A stretch of 64,000 nucleotides of DNA from Nageia nagi (Eukaryota; Pinophyta). The stretch covers positions 70,990,001 through 71,054,000 of the forward strand of contig JBITNC010000001.1 in NCBI GenBank assembly GCA_050084985.1, read 5' to 3'. The notes beneath the pieces were generated by a model. The model made no database searches. It had not been told where the DNA came from and saw nothing but the letters and a program-made list of their open reading frames with translations. Numbering within the stretch: the stretch's first letter is position 1; every line of letters starts with the position of its first letter. Both the position numbers and the translations under genes were made by a program. Shown in pieces: positions 23,696 through 35,700 of the stretch.

Positions 23696-26600
23696 TCAAA
23701 ATTCACTCCCCCTTGAGGGCAACTTCACCAACTTGAGAGAATCCCTAATCTTGCTAAAATGAGCTTCAGGAAGGGGCTTGGTGAATAGATCAGTGGAGTT
23801 TTCAGTAGATGGATAATACTCCAAGTGTATGATGTCATCTAGAACCTTCTCCCTGATAAAATGGGCTTGGATTTCCACATGTTTGGTTCTCTGATGGAAC
23901 ACAAGATTCTTAGCCAAAGAGATAGCCGATTGATTATCTGAAGAAATAAGAGATGGGCCATTTTGCTTATACCTAATTTCATTCAGAAGATGCCTCAACC
24001 AAATAGCTTCTTGGGTGGCAACAGACATGGCTCGATATTTGACTTCGGTGGTAGAAAGAGTCACAATAGGTTGCTTCTTAGAAGCCCAAGAGATAGCACC
24101 TGAACCAATGCTAAACACATATGTAGAGGTTGATTTTCTGTCATCTCTATCTCCCCCATAATCAAAATTTGAGAACCTTGAGAGAACAATTGAGGGCACT
24201 TTGGAATACTTAAGAGCAAGATCCTTTGTCCCTACCACATACCTCAAGATTTGCTTCACAGCATTGAGGTGTTCAACATATGGTTTTTGAATGAATCATG
24301 CCATCAGATTCACTACAAAGGCAATATCAAGAAAAGAGATAGTCAGATACAGAAGACTACCGATCAATTACCTATAAGCTATAGCATCAGCCAACTAAGA
24401 ATCTAAGCTTAGTGATACAACGATTCCAGGAGAAATAGGTATTGCAGCATATCTACACTCCTCCATTCCAAACTTCTGTAAGATGTCTGATATATACTTA
24501 GATTGACTAAGATAAGTACAATCTTTGTGTTGGTATACTTGCATTCCAAGATAGAAATGCAATAGACCTAGATCAGTCATTTCAAATGTTGCCTTCAGTT
24601 TGGATATGCACTCTTGGATGATTTCAATATTGTTGCCTGTTATGAGAAGATCATCCACATAAAGGAGAATTAAGACCACACGTCTTTTCCTTGATTGAGT
24701 ACATAGAGATCTGAGTCAGAGAAGCACTTGGAAAAACCAATATCTACAAAGAATCCTGAAATTTTCTTGTACCATGCTCTAGGTGCTTGTTTAAGTCCAT
24801 ACAAAGACTTCTTTAGCTTGCACACAAGAGACTCTTTCCTTCTAGAATAAATCCTTCTGGTTGATTCATGTAGATTTCTACATCCAAGTCACCATTGATA
24901 AATGCACTCTTGACATCAAGTTGGAAAAATTTCCATCCTTGAGCTGCAGAAAGAGCAAGGATTATCCTGATAGTAGGCATCTTGGCCACAGGAGTAAAGG
25001 TTTCCTCATAATCAATACCATATTTCTGAGTGAATCCATTGGCCACTAACCTTGCTTTATATTTTTCAACTTCTCCATCAGAATTGTACTTGACCTTGTA
25101 TATCCATTTATTTCCAATCACATTTTTCTCATTGGGATAAGGAACCAAATCCCTAGTTTCATTTTTCATGAGTGCCTCATACTCAACTTTCATAGCTTCC
25201 ATCCAACATTCTTGCTTGGAAGCTTCTTTGAATGTTGATGGCTCATTCATATTATCAATTTTGGCAAATAAGTATTTATTCAAGGTCATACTTCTTGTAA
25301 TTCTCTGAGTTGGAGAATTTTGCTCTTGTGGTGACTTCCCTACATGATCATCCAACCACTTAGGTGCAGGCATAGAATCATCTGAATCAGACACCTCAGC
25401 ATGAGAAGTTGTATCCTTAGGAAGTTCATTGAACTTGACATCCCTAGAAATAAAGACTATTTTATGGGATGAGGAGTAGAGCCTATAACCTCTATGCTAA
25501 TTATCATACCCCACAAAGATGCATTTTTCTGATCTTTTGTCTAGCTTCTTTCTTTTCTCTGAGGTAATGAAGGCAAATGCATCACAACCAAAGACCCTGA
25601 AGTGTGAGATGTTAGGTTTCCTTCCTATCCATGCTTCATACGGATTTTTTCCTTCAACTGCTTTAGTAGGATACCTATTTAGGGTGTGAATAGCAGTGTG
25701 AATAGCTTCTCCCCATAAGAAACTAGGAAGGTTACCCAACATGCATCTTGCCATTTCCATAATGGTGCGATTCTTCCTTTCAGCAACTCCATTTTGTTGA
25801 GGGGTGTAAGGGATTGTGAATTGTCACTTGATCCCATGTTTAACACAATAATTGTTAAACTCATTGCTATTATACTCACCCCCATTATCAGATATCAGCA
25901 TCTTGATCTTGAAATTAGTTTGATTTTCAACAAGAGCCTTGAAGTCTTTAAATCGGTCAAAAGTTTGATCCTTATGCTCAAGTAGATAACCAAATTTCAT
26001 CCTACTAAAGTCATCAATGAAGGTCAAAACATAAGAAGCCCCCCCTAGAGACTTAGTTTGAAATGGACACATCAAATCTGAATGCACAAGCTGAAAAGGA
26101 CAAGTAGCTTGAGTTGCCTTATCTTTTTCAAACTTTTGCCTATTCATCTTTCCTAGAATGCACCTTTCACAAAGACCAATTATGGGTGAAATATTAGGTA
26201 AACCTTCCACAAGTTCTTGATTTTTCATATCTTGAATACTCTTGTGGTTAAGGTTCCCTAATCATTGATGCCAAAATTACCTTTTGAACACACATTTGTA
26301 GCAAGACAAATTTTTGAAGGTACTTGATCCACAATATAAAGGTCATCTTTTACTGATCCTTTCATCAAAGTGGCAAGTCCTTTCTTAACACACCAGGAGT
26401 GTGAGGTAAACTCAAATGAGCATCCTTTCCTTGTAATCTGAATTATAGAGATAAGATTCATCCTTAGCTTAGGCACATAAAAGACATTATCAAGCGCCTT
26501 TCCATGAATCTTCACATTCCCTATTCCTTGAACATCAAGGACTGTATTATCACCTATCACAACTATATCCTTATTGTACTTATGAAAATTTTCAAACTTA

Positions 26601-27592
26601 TCCTTTTCATAACACATGTGATTAGTGCATCCTGAATCAACAATCCAATCATTTGAAATAGTTTGAGTCATTGAGTAGTAGGCAACAGTAGCAGCATGCT
26701 TGTTCTTCTTTTTATTATTGAAATTTCTCACATTTGCATTTACCTTGCCTTTTTGAGCAAATTTCTTTTTGCGACAATCATACTCTTTATGCCCAAAGAT
26801 GCCACAAAAGTTATAATTTCCATCAAACTTTTCCTGCGGTGTTGGTTTGCTTGATCCAGCTTTGTAATTCCTTTGCTTGAAGTTGCCGTGCTTCCTGATG
26901 GTAGATGAGGATTTGTTATCTTTGAATTTATAATGTTTGAACATATTCTTGAAAGGATTTTTGGTTGCTCCTATAGCAATGCTATTATCCTTTGGAGAAA
27001 TGTTCAACATTTTTTTGTTCAAAGTTTCCTCATGCTTCAAAAGGAGTCTAGAAAGGTTGTCAAGAGAGATGACATCTTCTTCATCATCAAGCCTAGTCTC
27101 CATAACTGTGACAAAGTTACTGAACTTTGTAGAGAGGCTTTGAAGAATGATGAAGACCATGAACTCATCATTGATCCAATTGTACCCACAGCCAACCAGT
27201 TGTGTCTTGAGGTCAATGATTTTGTTCAAGTAGATAGAGGCACTTTCATCTTCACCTTGATGATATTGCAACAACTTTTGTAGAATGGTGAACCTTCTTG
27301 AAAATTTGGACCCAAGGTAAATTTTCTTTGGTCTATCGCAAGCTTCTTTTGTTAATGTCGAGGAAGAAATCATGAGAAGGATGTCATCTAAAACTGCATG
27401 ATAGATCATTGAGGTTGCTAACTCATTCTTTGAGTTGTAAATTTCAAGGGCCTTCTCATCTGTAGGAGCGACTAGATCTTTATTTACTATCTACCATAGC
27501 TTCCTTGCCTGTAACTCAACTCTCATATGAGGTTCCCATATGCCGAAGTTGGAATCGTCGAGTATGTGCTTGGGTATGAAGGTTTCAACCAT
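23696..27592 (-). pseudogene. Copia gag-pol, dimer copy 1 (broken)
   Basis: Spans 3897 bp from ATG (27592) to the stop after RGSEF (23696), equivalent to about 1298 residues, a normal copia length. Order: gag; zinc knuckle with its first cysteine changed to tyrosine; protease WIVDSGCTNHM; integrase with SDLM and DNGGEY; reverse transcriptase with YVDD at 24650-24661; and RNase H with DYGGDRDDRKSTS. Breaks include TAG at codon 34 (27491-27493), a 1-bp loss near 26275, a 1-bp loss near 24838 and a 2-bp gain near 24680, which together restore the frame, plus further stops near 24270-24420. It cannot make a full polyprotein. Confidence 0.93.
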
Positions 27593-27639
27593 TATCTGCA
27601 CAAAAATAAATATGCAATAAGAATGCAAATTTTTTACAA

Positions 27640-28330
27640 GTTTCCATCTATACAAATCAAACATAAGTAAACATGTCCCACATGTGCAAACTTATAACCA
27701 CAATCCGTAGAGGAATAAAGTTGGGGTTATTTTCTTGTATAGAATTAGGCCTTCACCTGGATGCTCGCAAGGTGGAGCCCAGGTACTACCAGTCCTCAAC
27801 CAGTTCACCTTGGTTAGTAATATACTCTCACAAGGAGAAGTACCAACTATTTTCCAAGGATTCGACGTATCTTCGATCAGCTATTTTAATTATCTTGATT
27901 AAGGTTTTCATTTTTCCTCCTAGGTTATCAGGATAATCCCTGAATGGATGTGCGGACATGTGGTATCACTACACACATGCTTGTCCACCTAATAGAGTTA
28001 TGTCCAATCCAACAGAGGTCTTAGGGGCAATTAAGATGGACTTACCACCACTCGGGTCTTCGGACTAAAAGGGCTCTAGTTTGCCCTATCCTCACCTTGT
28101 GGCTCCCCAAACAAGTCATGTTGTGGAAGAATACATGCGTATGTGTTCATTTTAGGGGTTACTTTCAATATTTACGTTTTGCAAGTATAAAGAAAATTGT
28201 GCAAAAATACAAAGTAAAGCAAAATTGCATCATCCACATGAGCTTGAAAAACCTTAAAAAGTCCAATGGGTTTTGTACTAACCCCTAAAGGACTTTTTAC
28301 ATTTTGTATATTTTGCTCAATTTATTCAAG
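27640..28330 (-). other. Conserved leader block, dimer copy 1
   Basis: Matches 36640-37330 closely and 20220-20870 of element 3 in the opposite orientation. It starts about 50 bp upstream of the gag ATG. No frame is conserved through it. Confidence 0.6.
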
Positions 28331-29292
28331 CACTTAATGAATTAAAAAAATAACTAAGTCCTACTTAGCATTTAATTCATAACATGCATTATTCCATGAC
28401 TTAAAAAAAAATTTAAGTAATCATGCATCATGCATTATTTAACATAAAAATTGAAGTCCTAAGCATGTTTTAGTCTTCAAACAAGATAAAGATACATGCA
28501 TCATAAGTCTAGTATGCAAGATCTAGATAAGGTTTACAAGATAAAGAGACATGCATCACAAGTCTAGCATGCAAGATCTAGATAAAATTTTAAGTAAAAA
28601 TTATACCAATTCCCCCCTTTTCACTTAAAGTTTTATCCCTAAAACAAACTTGTATGCTAAGAATTGTCTTATAAGTATGCATTTTAAGTAAAAAAAATTC
28701 CCTTATTTACTTAAAAAAAATAGCATACTTAGACTAAATTACTATGCTTAGAGAAAAATGCTAAGAGGTTAGCATTAAAAAATTGCATATGCACCTTAGT
28801 AAATTAAACATGCAATAAAAAATATTCTAAGCATTTTTTTTTAAAAAAATAAGCTAAGTTTAACTTAAAAAATATTCACCACTTACTAAGTCTCCAAGAA
28901 TTAAATGGAAAAGGAAGGAGACCCATACCCCTACTTCATGCATTTTAATGCTTCTCCTACCTTTTCAGCATTCAAAAAAATACTCCTAAGTCAAAAAACA
29001 ATTAAATGCTTTGTAGTTAAAAAATATGACCCCCCCCTTTTTCTTCCACCAAGAAAAGCATACATTGCTTTTGGAAGAGCAAAAATGTAAGTAGTCAACT
29101 AAACAAACTTAATGCATTTAAGTGCATTAAAGTGACTAAGAAGACTTGCAAGAAGTTGGCAGCCATCAACCTTGACCATGGGAAGGAGGATGACCTGCAT
29201 GAAGGCATTTAGAGGATAGCCTGTGGAGGTGTTGGGGAAGGAGGAAGAGGAGGAAGAGGGCCAATGTGGAGGGCCAGGATTTCAAATATATA
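28331..29292 (-). other. AT-rich leader segment, dimer copy 1
   Basis: Noncoding leader with repeated ATGCATG and AAGTAAAA words, a C-run near 29031-29037, and a G-rich (sense C-rich) patch at 29190-29275. No gene seen. Confidence 0.55.
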
Positions 29293-29661
29293 TTAGTATC
29301 TAGTCATCTTAGATCACCCCAATTATGCATGACTTTTAATCATGAGCTCTCTTTCATCCATTCTTATCTTAGGCCAAAATTAGGATCACTTTGTGACATC
29401 GATGGATTCACCAGACATATGGGGACATAGTGGGAAAATAATGTAGATGGAGGAGGTGGATCATACATGGCATGCAATCCTCGATATTTAGGACCCATGA
29501 TGAGGAGATCGCATTCTCAGAAGAAGAACCAAGAATGCAATATTGCAATGGGTTCTCCTACACATTTTTCACCACTACCTACAGAGAAGAGGGAGGAGAT
29601 AAATTTTCCAGAAATGCAGCATGGCATTGGTGAATCGAACCCTATGCATCCAAATTTCTAA
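29293..29661 (+). pseudogene. Captured unidentified coding fragment, dimer copy 1
   Basis: A 123-codon frame antisense to the element with one internal stop (TAG at 29428, where copy 2 has CAG). It ends in TAA after NPMHPNF. Recognisable stretches are ELSFIHSYLRPK, PMMRRSHSQKKNQECN and PLPTEKREE. Copy 2 keeps the same frame with its own different stops, which suggests an ancestral coding segment rather than chance. It abuts the phosphatidylserine synthase fragment in the same orientation. I do not recognise the parent gene. The basic and serine-rich composition would fit a nuclear or regulatory protein tail, but that is a guess. Confidence 0.5.
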
Positions 29662-29693
29662 AAATTTTGATGAAAAATAAGTCTGTATATACT

Positions 29694-30107
29694 GCTATTT
29701 TTCTTAGTTATTGCTTGTTGCAAGCACCCTCAACAGTATTGGTCAGACCTCATCTGGTAATTTGGAAATTGGTTCATGGAATAGCAGTTGTTTATCTAGT
29801 AGCTCTTACATTTTTGCTCTTTCAGAATCATGATGATGCCCGATAATTTATGAAGTTTGTTCATCCTGATTTGGGTGTTGAACTTCCAGAGAGATCATAT
29901 GGTGCAGATTGTCATATCTATACTCTTGAGAACCCAAAGAGCAGGACACTCTATTTGATGAAATTTGTTATAGCTCATGTTCTTGGATGGTGGGGAAAAG
30001 CCATAATGATTTGTAACCAGGCACTTCTTTGGCTACTTTCAATTGGCTTTGAGATGATGGAGGTTACTTTTAATCACATGCTTCCCAATTTCAATGAATG
30101 TTGGTGG
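29694..30107 (+). pseudogene. PSS1: Captured phosphatidylserine synthase 1 fragment, dimer copy 1
   Basis: A 138-codon fragment antisense to the retroelement with strong likeness to plant PSS1. That enzyme is the ER-membrane base-exchange enzyme that makes phosphatidylserine from an existing phospholipid and serine. Visible stretches are [57 protein letters not shown] and [12 protein letters not shown] stop (TAA) replaces the glutamine expected after DDAR. A small internal loss near 29941, followed by an extra base, removes several codons after NPKSR. No intron interrupts it, which points to capture from spliced RNA. It represents only the middle of the enzyme and is not expected to function. 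Confidence 0.88.
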
Positions 30108-30185
30108 GGTTCACGAGCTTTAGCAGGGCCACGAGCTCCCCACACACAATAAGGCCAAGAGCTAGAAGCACCTAGAGGAGCTACG

Positions 30186-30500
30186 AGCACATAACGGGGC
30201 CATGAGCCATTCACACATAGAAACTCTATCTGCATCATGCATCTTGTCAAATAATTCACATGGCTTCCACATTTTGCATACATGTCTACCAGGGCAACAG
30301 AGTGAAGGATGTGGTCGTATGGCCATCTATTCCTTATCTTTGTTAATATATGACTTAAATTGCAAAGAGAGAAGGAGGATTTCTTTCAAGTTAATGTTCA
30401 TGAAATGAAGCATCCCTTGTATACTTTCGCCAGGTAGAAATAGAAACAGATGATGAGGTATTTTGTCAAACAATTTACAAACCCTTTCAATGTTCTATTT
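30186..30500 (-). pseudogene. Captured PPR fragment, dimer copy 1
   Basis: In the sense direction of the element. 30266-30295 encodes ALVDMYAKCG, the classic plant PPR phrase. It is followed after a frame slip by ELFDKMHDADRVSM near 30205-30255. An earlier repeat near 30430-30490 reads KLFDKIPHH. The parent class binds organellar RNA. The fragment is broken and lies immediately beside the antisense PSS1 fragment, with a short GAGC-rich junction at 30108-30200. Confidence 0.75.
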
Positions 30501-31171
30501 TGTTATTTGACCCCTAAAAAAATTTTTTATATATAATTTTTGAAAAATATATTATATAAAAAATATTGCTCTCAAAACAAATTCCAAACATTGAATAAAA
30601 TATTGAGAGCTACCTCTTTAACTCAACAACAAATGGCATATAAAAATATTGCAATACTAATCTCTCTCTTTTAAAAAAAAAAAAAATTAACATCATTCTC
30701 ACTAGAGGTTAGTATAATTAAAAGCATTATATTTCTATTTTTAGCTCTCCTTTTTTTTCAAAAAAAATAAATGAACTTTCACTTGTGTTTACTTTAAATA
30801 AGAAAAGTAAACCTCAAGTAATTAGTTGCTACTAACAAACAAATGTTAGTAAAAATATTTGCATTTCATAGTATCCTCTTAAAAAAAAGCTATATCATGT
30901 ATCAAGCATTTTTGTAAAAAAAAATGCTACTAACATAAGAGGTTAGTATATAAAAAAAATACTTGCATTATCATTTTAATCATATTTTGTAAGAAATAAG
31001 CTCCAATATCTCACAAAATATGTTAGTATCTAATGTAATAATCCATTAAGATAACCAAATGAGGAGGAATTTTATACCTTCTCTTAAAATTTACCTCACC
31101 AATGGGGTGTAAGATGAGGAATGAAGAAGGATGAAGAACCTCCAAGATGTAGAAGAAGAGCTTCCACACCA
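30501..31171 (-). other. AT-rich leader next to the primer site, dimer copy 1
   Basis: Noncoding, with many short A and T runs. Matches 39511-40177 of copy 2. No gene seen. Confidence 0.55.
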
Positions 31172-31185
31172 AGCTCTAGATACCA
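31172..31185 (-). other. Primer binding site, dimer copy 1
   Basis: The minus strand reads TGGTATCTAGAGCT next to the middle LTR. This is an initiator tRNA-Met type site with one extra base compared with element 3. Confidence 0.85.
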
Positions 31186-31187
31186 AT

Positions 31188-31658
31188 TAAGAGAATTAGC
31201 CCTACTCTAATCCTCAAGGTCCAAGACTAGGAAGCTCAATCACACAACATTCACACAAGATAACACAAGTGTAATGTGGTTCCTCCCTCCTTGGGAGTAC
31301 ATCCACAACTAGTATCTCAATTCTCAAGTATGCCCCTCTTACAACAATTCTCTTCCTCTCTCCTACACAAACTAGTAGAGTAATGTTACTCCAAAACTTA
31401 GATATGTTACAAGAAGAGAGTCCCTCTATTTATAGCTTGAGAGCACCTCCCTAACCTCCCTTTAACCCAAGGGTAAGGTTAGGGTTACAATAAATGTGTG
31501 GCCTAAATTTAACCTACCAACTAACCCCATGGTTAGGTCAAAGTCCACACATAATAAAGAATTCAATTAATCCCTAAGGTATCTACATATCCTTTAAGTG
31601 ATTAATTGAACTTACAAGGAGTTTAGATATTCACAATATTTCATTACAAATTCTAACA
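31188..31658 (-). repeat. Middle LTR of the dimer, shared by both units
   Basis: Acts as the 5' LTR of copy 1 and the 3' LTR of copy 2. It has lost the TG dinucleotide at its left edge (now TA) and carries more private changes than either outer LTR, including a 1-bp loss in the CCCTAAGG region. Confidence 0.94.
31426..31434 (-). promoter_or_regulatory. TATA box, middle LTR
   Basis: TATAAATAG on the minus strand, positioned to transcribe copy 1. Confidence 0.65.
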
Positions 31659-31667
31659 CTCCCCCTT
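31659..31667 (-). other. Polypurine tract, dimer copy 2
   Basis: AAGGGGGAG on the minus strand, directly next to the middle LTR. Confidence 0.88.
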
Positions 31668-32145
31668 AATGCAATATTGGGATAGAGCATAGAAGAGAGA
31701 AGAGAGAGAGTAAGAGAGAGTTCTCCTCCATAGAGATACAAGTGGAGATGAGAAGATTTACATATTTGAGAATCTTTTTGAGAACTAGTATGAGACTCAC
31801 TACATTACCATTTGACAAAATGGTTTACAATACAATCATTAACCACAACTAGTTTCACTGTACATAGTAGTCGATCAACTTTAAGCTGACATGTGAGTCT
31901 CCATGAGCTTGCTTTCATAAGGTGGGTAACCTGCATTTCTGAAGAAGATCCTGCATGCTACAAGCAACTTATGAACAAAATCAGTTAGATGCATCATATA
32001 TTCAAATAAGAGAATCAAATAATACCATATTATAAATAACTAATTAATGGTGCACTATAAGTCATCACGGAGATGCCAAGCCATCACTCATAGTCACCTA
32101 TTGTATATAGACATGTGTTGATTATTAATAAAGCATAAAAATTGT

Positions 32146-32655
32146 ACAATGAGTTTCTCACGCAGAGCAAACTCACCACAGAGGTATAGAATGTACAACA
32201 AGTTCATCACGTAGAGTGAACTTACCATAGAGGTATATTAATTATATGCTCAAAAATTGTACAACAAGTTTCTCATGCAGAGCAAACTCACCACTGAGGT
32301 ATAGAGCATAAAAATTGTACAACGAGTTTCTCACGCAGAGCAAACTCACCATAGAGGTATAGAATGTACAACAAGTTCATCATGCAGAGCGAACTTACCA
32401 TGAAAGTATATTAATTATATGCTCAAAAATTATACAATGAGTTTCTCACGTAGAGCAAACTCACCACAGAGGTAAAAAATGTACAACAAGTTTGTCACGT
32501 AGATCAAACTTACCACGAAGGTATAAATATGTACAACAAGTTTGTCACACAGAGAAAACTTACCATGGAGGTATAAAATAATCAACACTCTATAACAACA
32601 ATTGTACAACAAGTTTGTCACATAGAGCAAACTTACGACAGAGGTCTAGAATGTA
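32146..32655 (-). repeat. Nine-unit tail repeat array, dimer copy 2
   Basis: Same nine-unit organisation and linker order as 23137-23646, with scattered substitutions. It sits between pol and the middle LTR. Confidence 0.9.
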
Positions 32656-32705
32656 AAATCAAAAAAGGGCCTCTTAGAGGTGAAGTTGTCATCACTAACA
32701 AAAGT

Positions 32706-35700
32706 TCAAAATTCACTCCCCCTTGAGGGCAACTTCACCAACCTGAGAGAATCCCTAAGCTTGCTGAACTGAGCTTTAGGAAGGGGCTTGGTGAATAGAT
32801 CAACAGAGTTTTTAGTAGATGGACAATACTCCAAGTGTATGATGTCACCTAGAACCTTCTCCCTGATAAAATGGGCTTGGATTTCCACATGTTTGGTTCT
32901 CTGATGGAACATAAGATTCTTAGCCAAAGAGATAGCCGATTGATTATCTGAAGAAATAAGAGATGGGCCATTTTGCTTATACCTAATTTTGTTCAAAATA
33001 TGCCTCAGCCAAATAGCTTCTTGGGTGGCAATAGACATGGCTCGATATTTGGCTTAGATGGTAGAAAGAGTCACAGTAGGTTGCTTCTTGGAAGCCCAAG
33101 AGATAGCACCTGAACCAATGCTGAACACATATGCAGAGGTTGATTTTCTATCATCTATATCTCCCCCATAATCAGAATCTAAGAACCCTGAGAGAACAAT
33201 TGAGGGCACTTTGGAATACTTAAGAGCAAGATCCTTTGTCCCTGCCACATACCTCAAGATTTGCTTCACAACAATGATAGGTTCAACATATGGTTTTTGC
33301 ATGAATCGTGCCATTAGATTCACTACAAAGGAAATATCAAGACAAGAGATAGTCAGATACAGAAGACTACTAATCAATTGCCTATAAGCTGTAGCATCAG
33401 CCAATCGAGAATCTGAGCTCAGTGATACAATGATTCCAGGAGAAATAGGTATTACAACATATCTACACTCCTCCATTCCAAACTTTTGCAAGATGTTTAA
33501 TATATACTTAGATTGAATAAGATAAGTACAATCTTTGTGTTGGTATACTTGCATTCCAAGATAGTAATGCAATAGACCTAGATCAGTCATTTCAAATGTT
33601 GCCTTTAGTTTGGATATGCACTCTTGGATGATTTCAATATTGTTGCCTGTTATGAGAAGATCATCCACATAAAGGAGAATTAAGACCATGTCTTTTCCTT
33701 GATTGAGTACATAGAGATCTAAGTCAGAGAAGCACTTGGAAAAACCAATATCTGCAAAGAATCCTAAAATTTTTTTGTACCATGCTCTAGGTGCTTATTT
33801 AAGTCCATACAAAGACTTCTTTAGCTTGCACACAAGAGACTCTTTTCCTTTTAGAATAAATCCTTCTGGTTAATTCATGTAGATTTCTACATCCAAGTCA
33901 CCATTGAGAAATGCACTCTTGACATCAAGTTGGAAAACTTTCCATCCTTGAGCTATAGAAAGAGCAAGGATTATCCCGACAGTAGGCATCTTGGCCATAG
34001 GAGCAAAGGTTTCCTCATAATCAATACCATATTTCTGAGCGAATCCTTTGGCCACTAACCTTGCTTTGTATTTTTCAACTTCTCCATCAGAATTGTACTT
34101 GACCTTGTATATCCATTTATTTCCAATCACATTTTTCTCATTGGGATAAGGAACCAAATCCCAAGTTTCATTTTTCATGAGTGCCTCATACTCAACTTTC
34201 ATAGCTTCCATCCAACACTCTTGCTTGGAAGCTTCTTTGAATGTTGATGGCTCATTCATATTATCAATTTTGGCAAATAAGTATTTATTCAAGGTCATAC
34301 TTCTTGTAATTCTCTGAGCTAGAGAATTTTACTCTTGTGGTGACTTCCCTACATGATCATCCAACCAATTAGGTGCAGGCGTAGAATCATCTGAATCAGA
34401 CACCTCAGCATGAGAAGTCGTATCCTTAGGAAGTTCATTGAACTTGAAATCCCTAGAAACAAAGACTATTTTATGGGATGAGGAGTAGAGCCTATAACCT
34501 CTATGCTGATTATCATACCCCACAAAGATGCATTTTTCTGATCTTTTGTCTAGCTTCTTTCTTTTCTCTGAGGTAATGAAGGCAAATGCATCACAACCAA
34601 AGACCCTGAAGTGCGAGATGTTAGGTTTCTTTCCTGTCCATGCTTCATACAGAGTTTTTCCTTCAACTACTTTAGTAGGACACCTATTTAGGGTGTGAAT
34701 AGCAGTGTGAACAACTTCTCCCCATAAGAAACTAGGAAGGTTACCCAACATGCACCTTGCCATTTCCATAATGGTGCGATTCTTCCTTTTAGCAACTCCA
34801 TTTTGCTGAGGGGTGTAAGGGATTATGAATTATCGCTTGATCCCATGTTTAACATAATAATCGTTAAACTCATTGCTATTATACTCACCCCCATTATCAG
34901 ATCTCAGCATCTTGATCTTGAAATCAGTTTGATTTTCAACAAGAGCCTTAAAGTCTTTAAATCAGTCAAAAGTTTGATCCTTGTGCTCAAGTAGATAACC
35001 AAATGTCATCCTACTGAAGTCATCAATGAAGGTCAGAACATAAGAAGCTCCCCCTAGAGACTTAGTCTGAAATGGACCCATCAAATCTGAATGCACAAGC
35101 TGAAGAGGACAAGTAGCCTGAGTTGCCTTATCTTTTTCAAACCTTTGCCTATTCATCTTTCCTAGAATGCACCTTTTACAAAGACCAATTGTGGGTGAAA
35201 TATTAGGTAAACCTTCCATAAGTTCTTGATTTTTCATATCTTGAATACTCTTGTGGTTAAGGTGCCCTAATCGTTTATGCCAAAGATTACCTTTTGAGCA
35301 CACATTTGTAGCAAGACAAATTTTTGAAGGTACTTGATCCACAATATAAAGGTCATCTTTTACTGATCCTTTCATCAAAGTGGCAAGTCCTTTCTTAACA
35401 CACCAGGAGTGTGAGGTAAACTCAAATGTGCATCCTTTCCTTGTAATCTGAATTACAGAGATAAGATTCATCCTTAGCTTTGGCACATAAAAGACATTAT
35501 CAAGCACCTTTCCATGAATCTTCACATTCCCTATTCCTTGAACATCAAGGACTGTATTATCACCTATCACAAATGTATCCTTATTGTACTTATGAAAATT
35601 TTCAAACTTATCCTTTTCATAACACATGTGATTAGAGCATCCTGAATCAATAATCCAATCATTTGAAATAGTTTGAGTCATTAAGTAGTAGGCAATAGTA

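Noticed and set aside
29694-30107. A real host phosphatidylserine synthase gene
   Set aside because: Only the middle of the enzyme is present, it has a stop and lost codons, and both copies lie inside retroelement leaders with identical ends.
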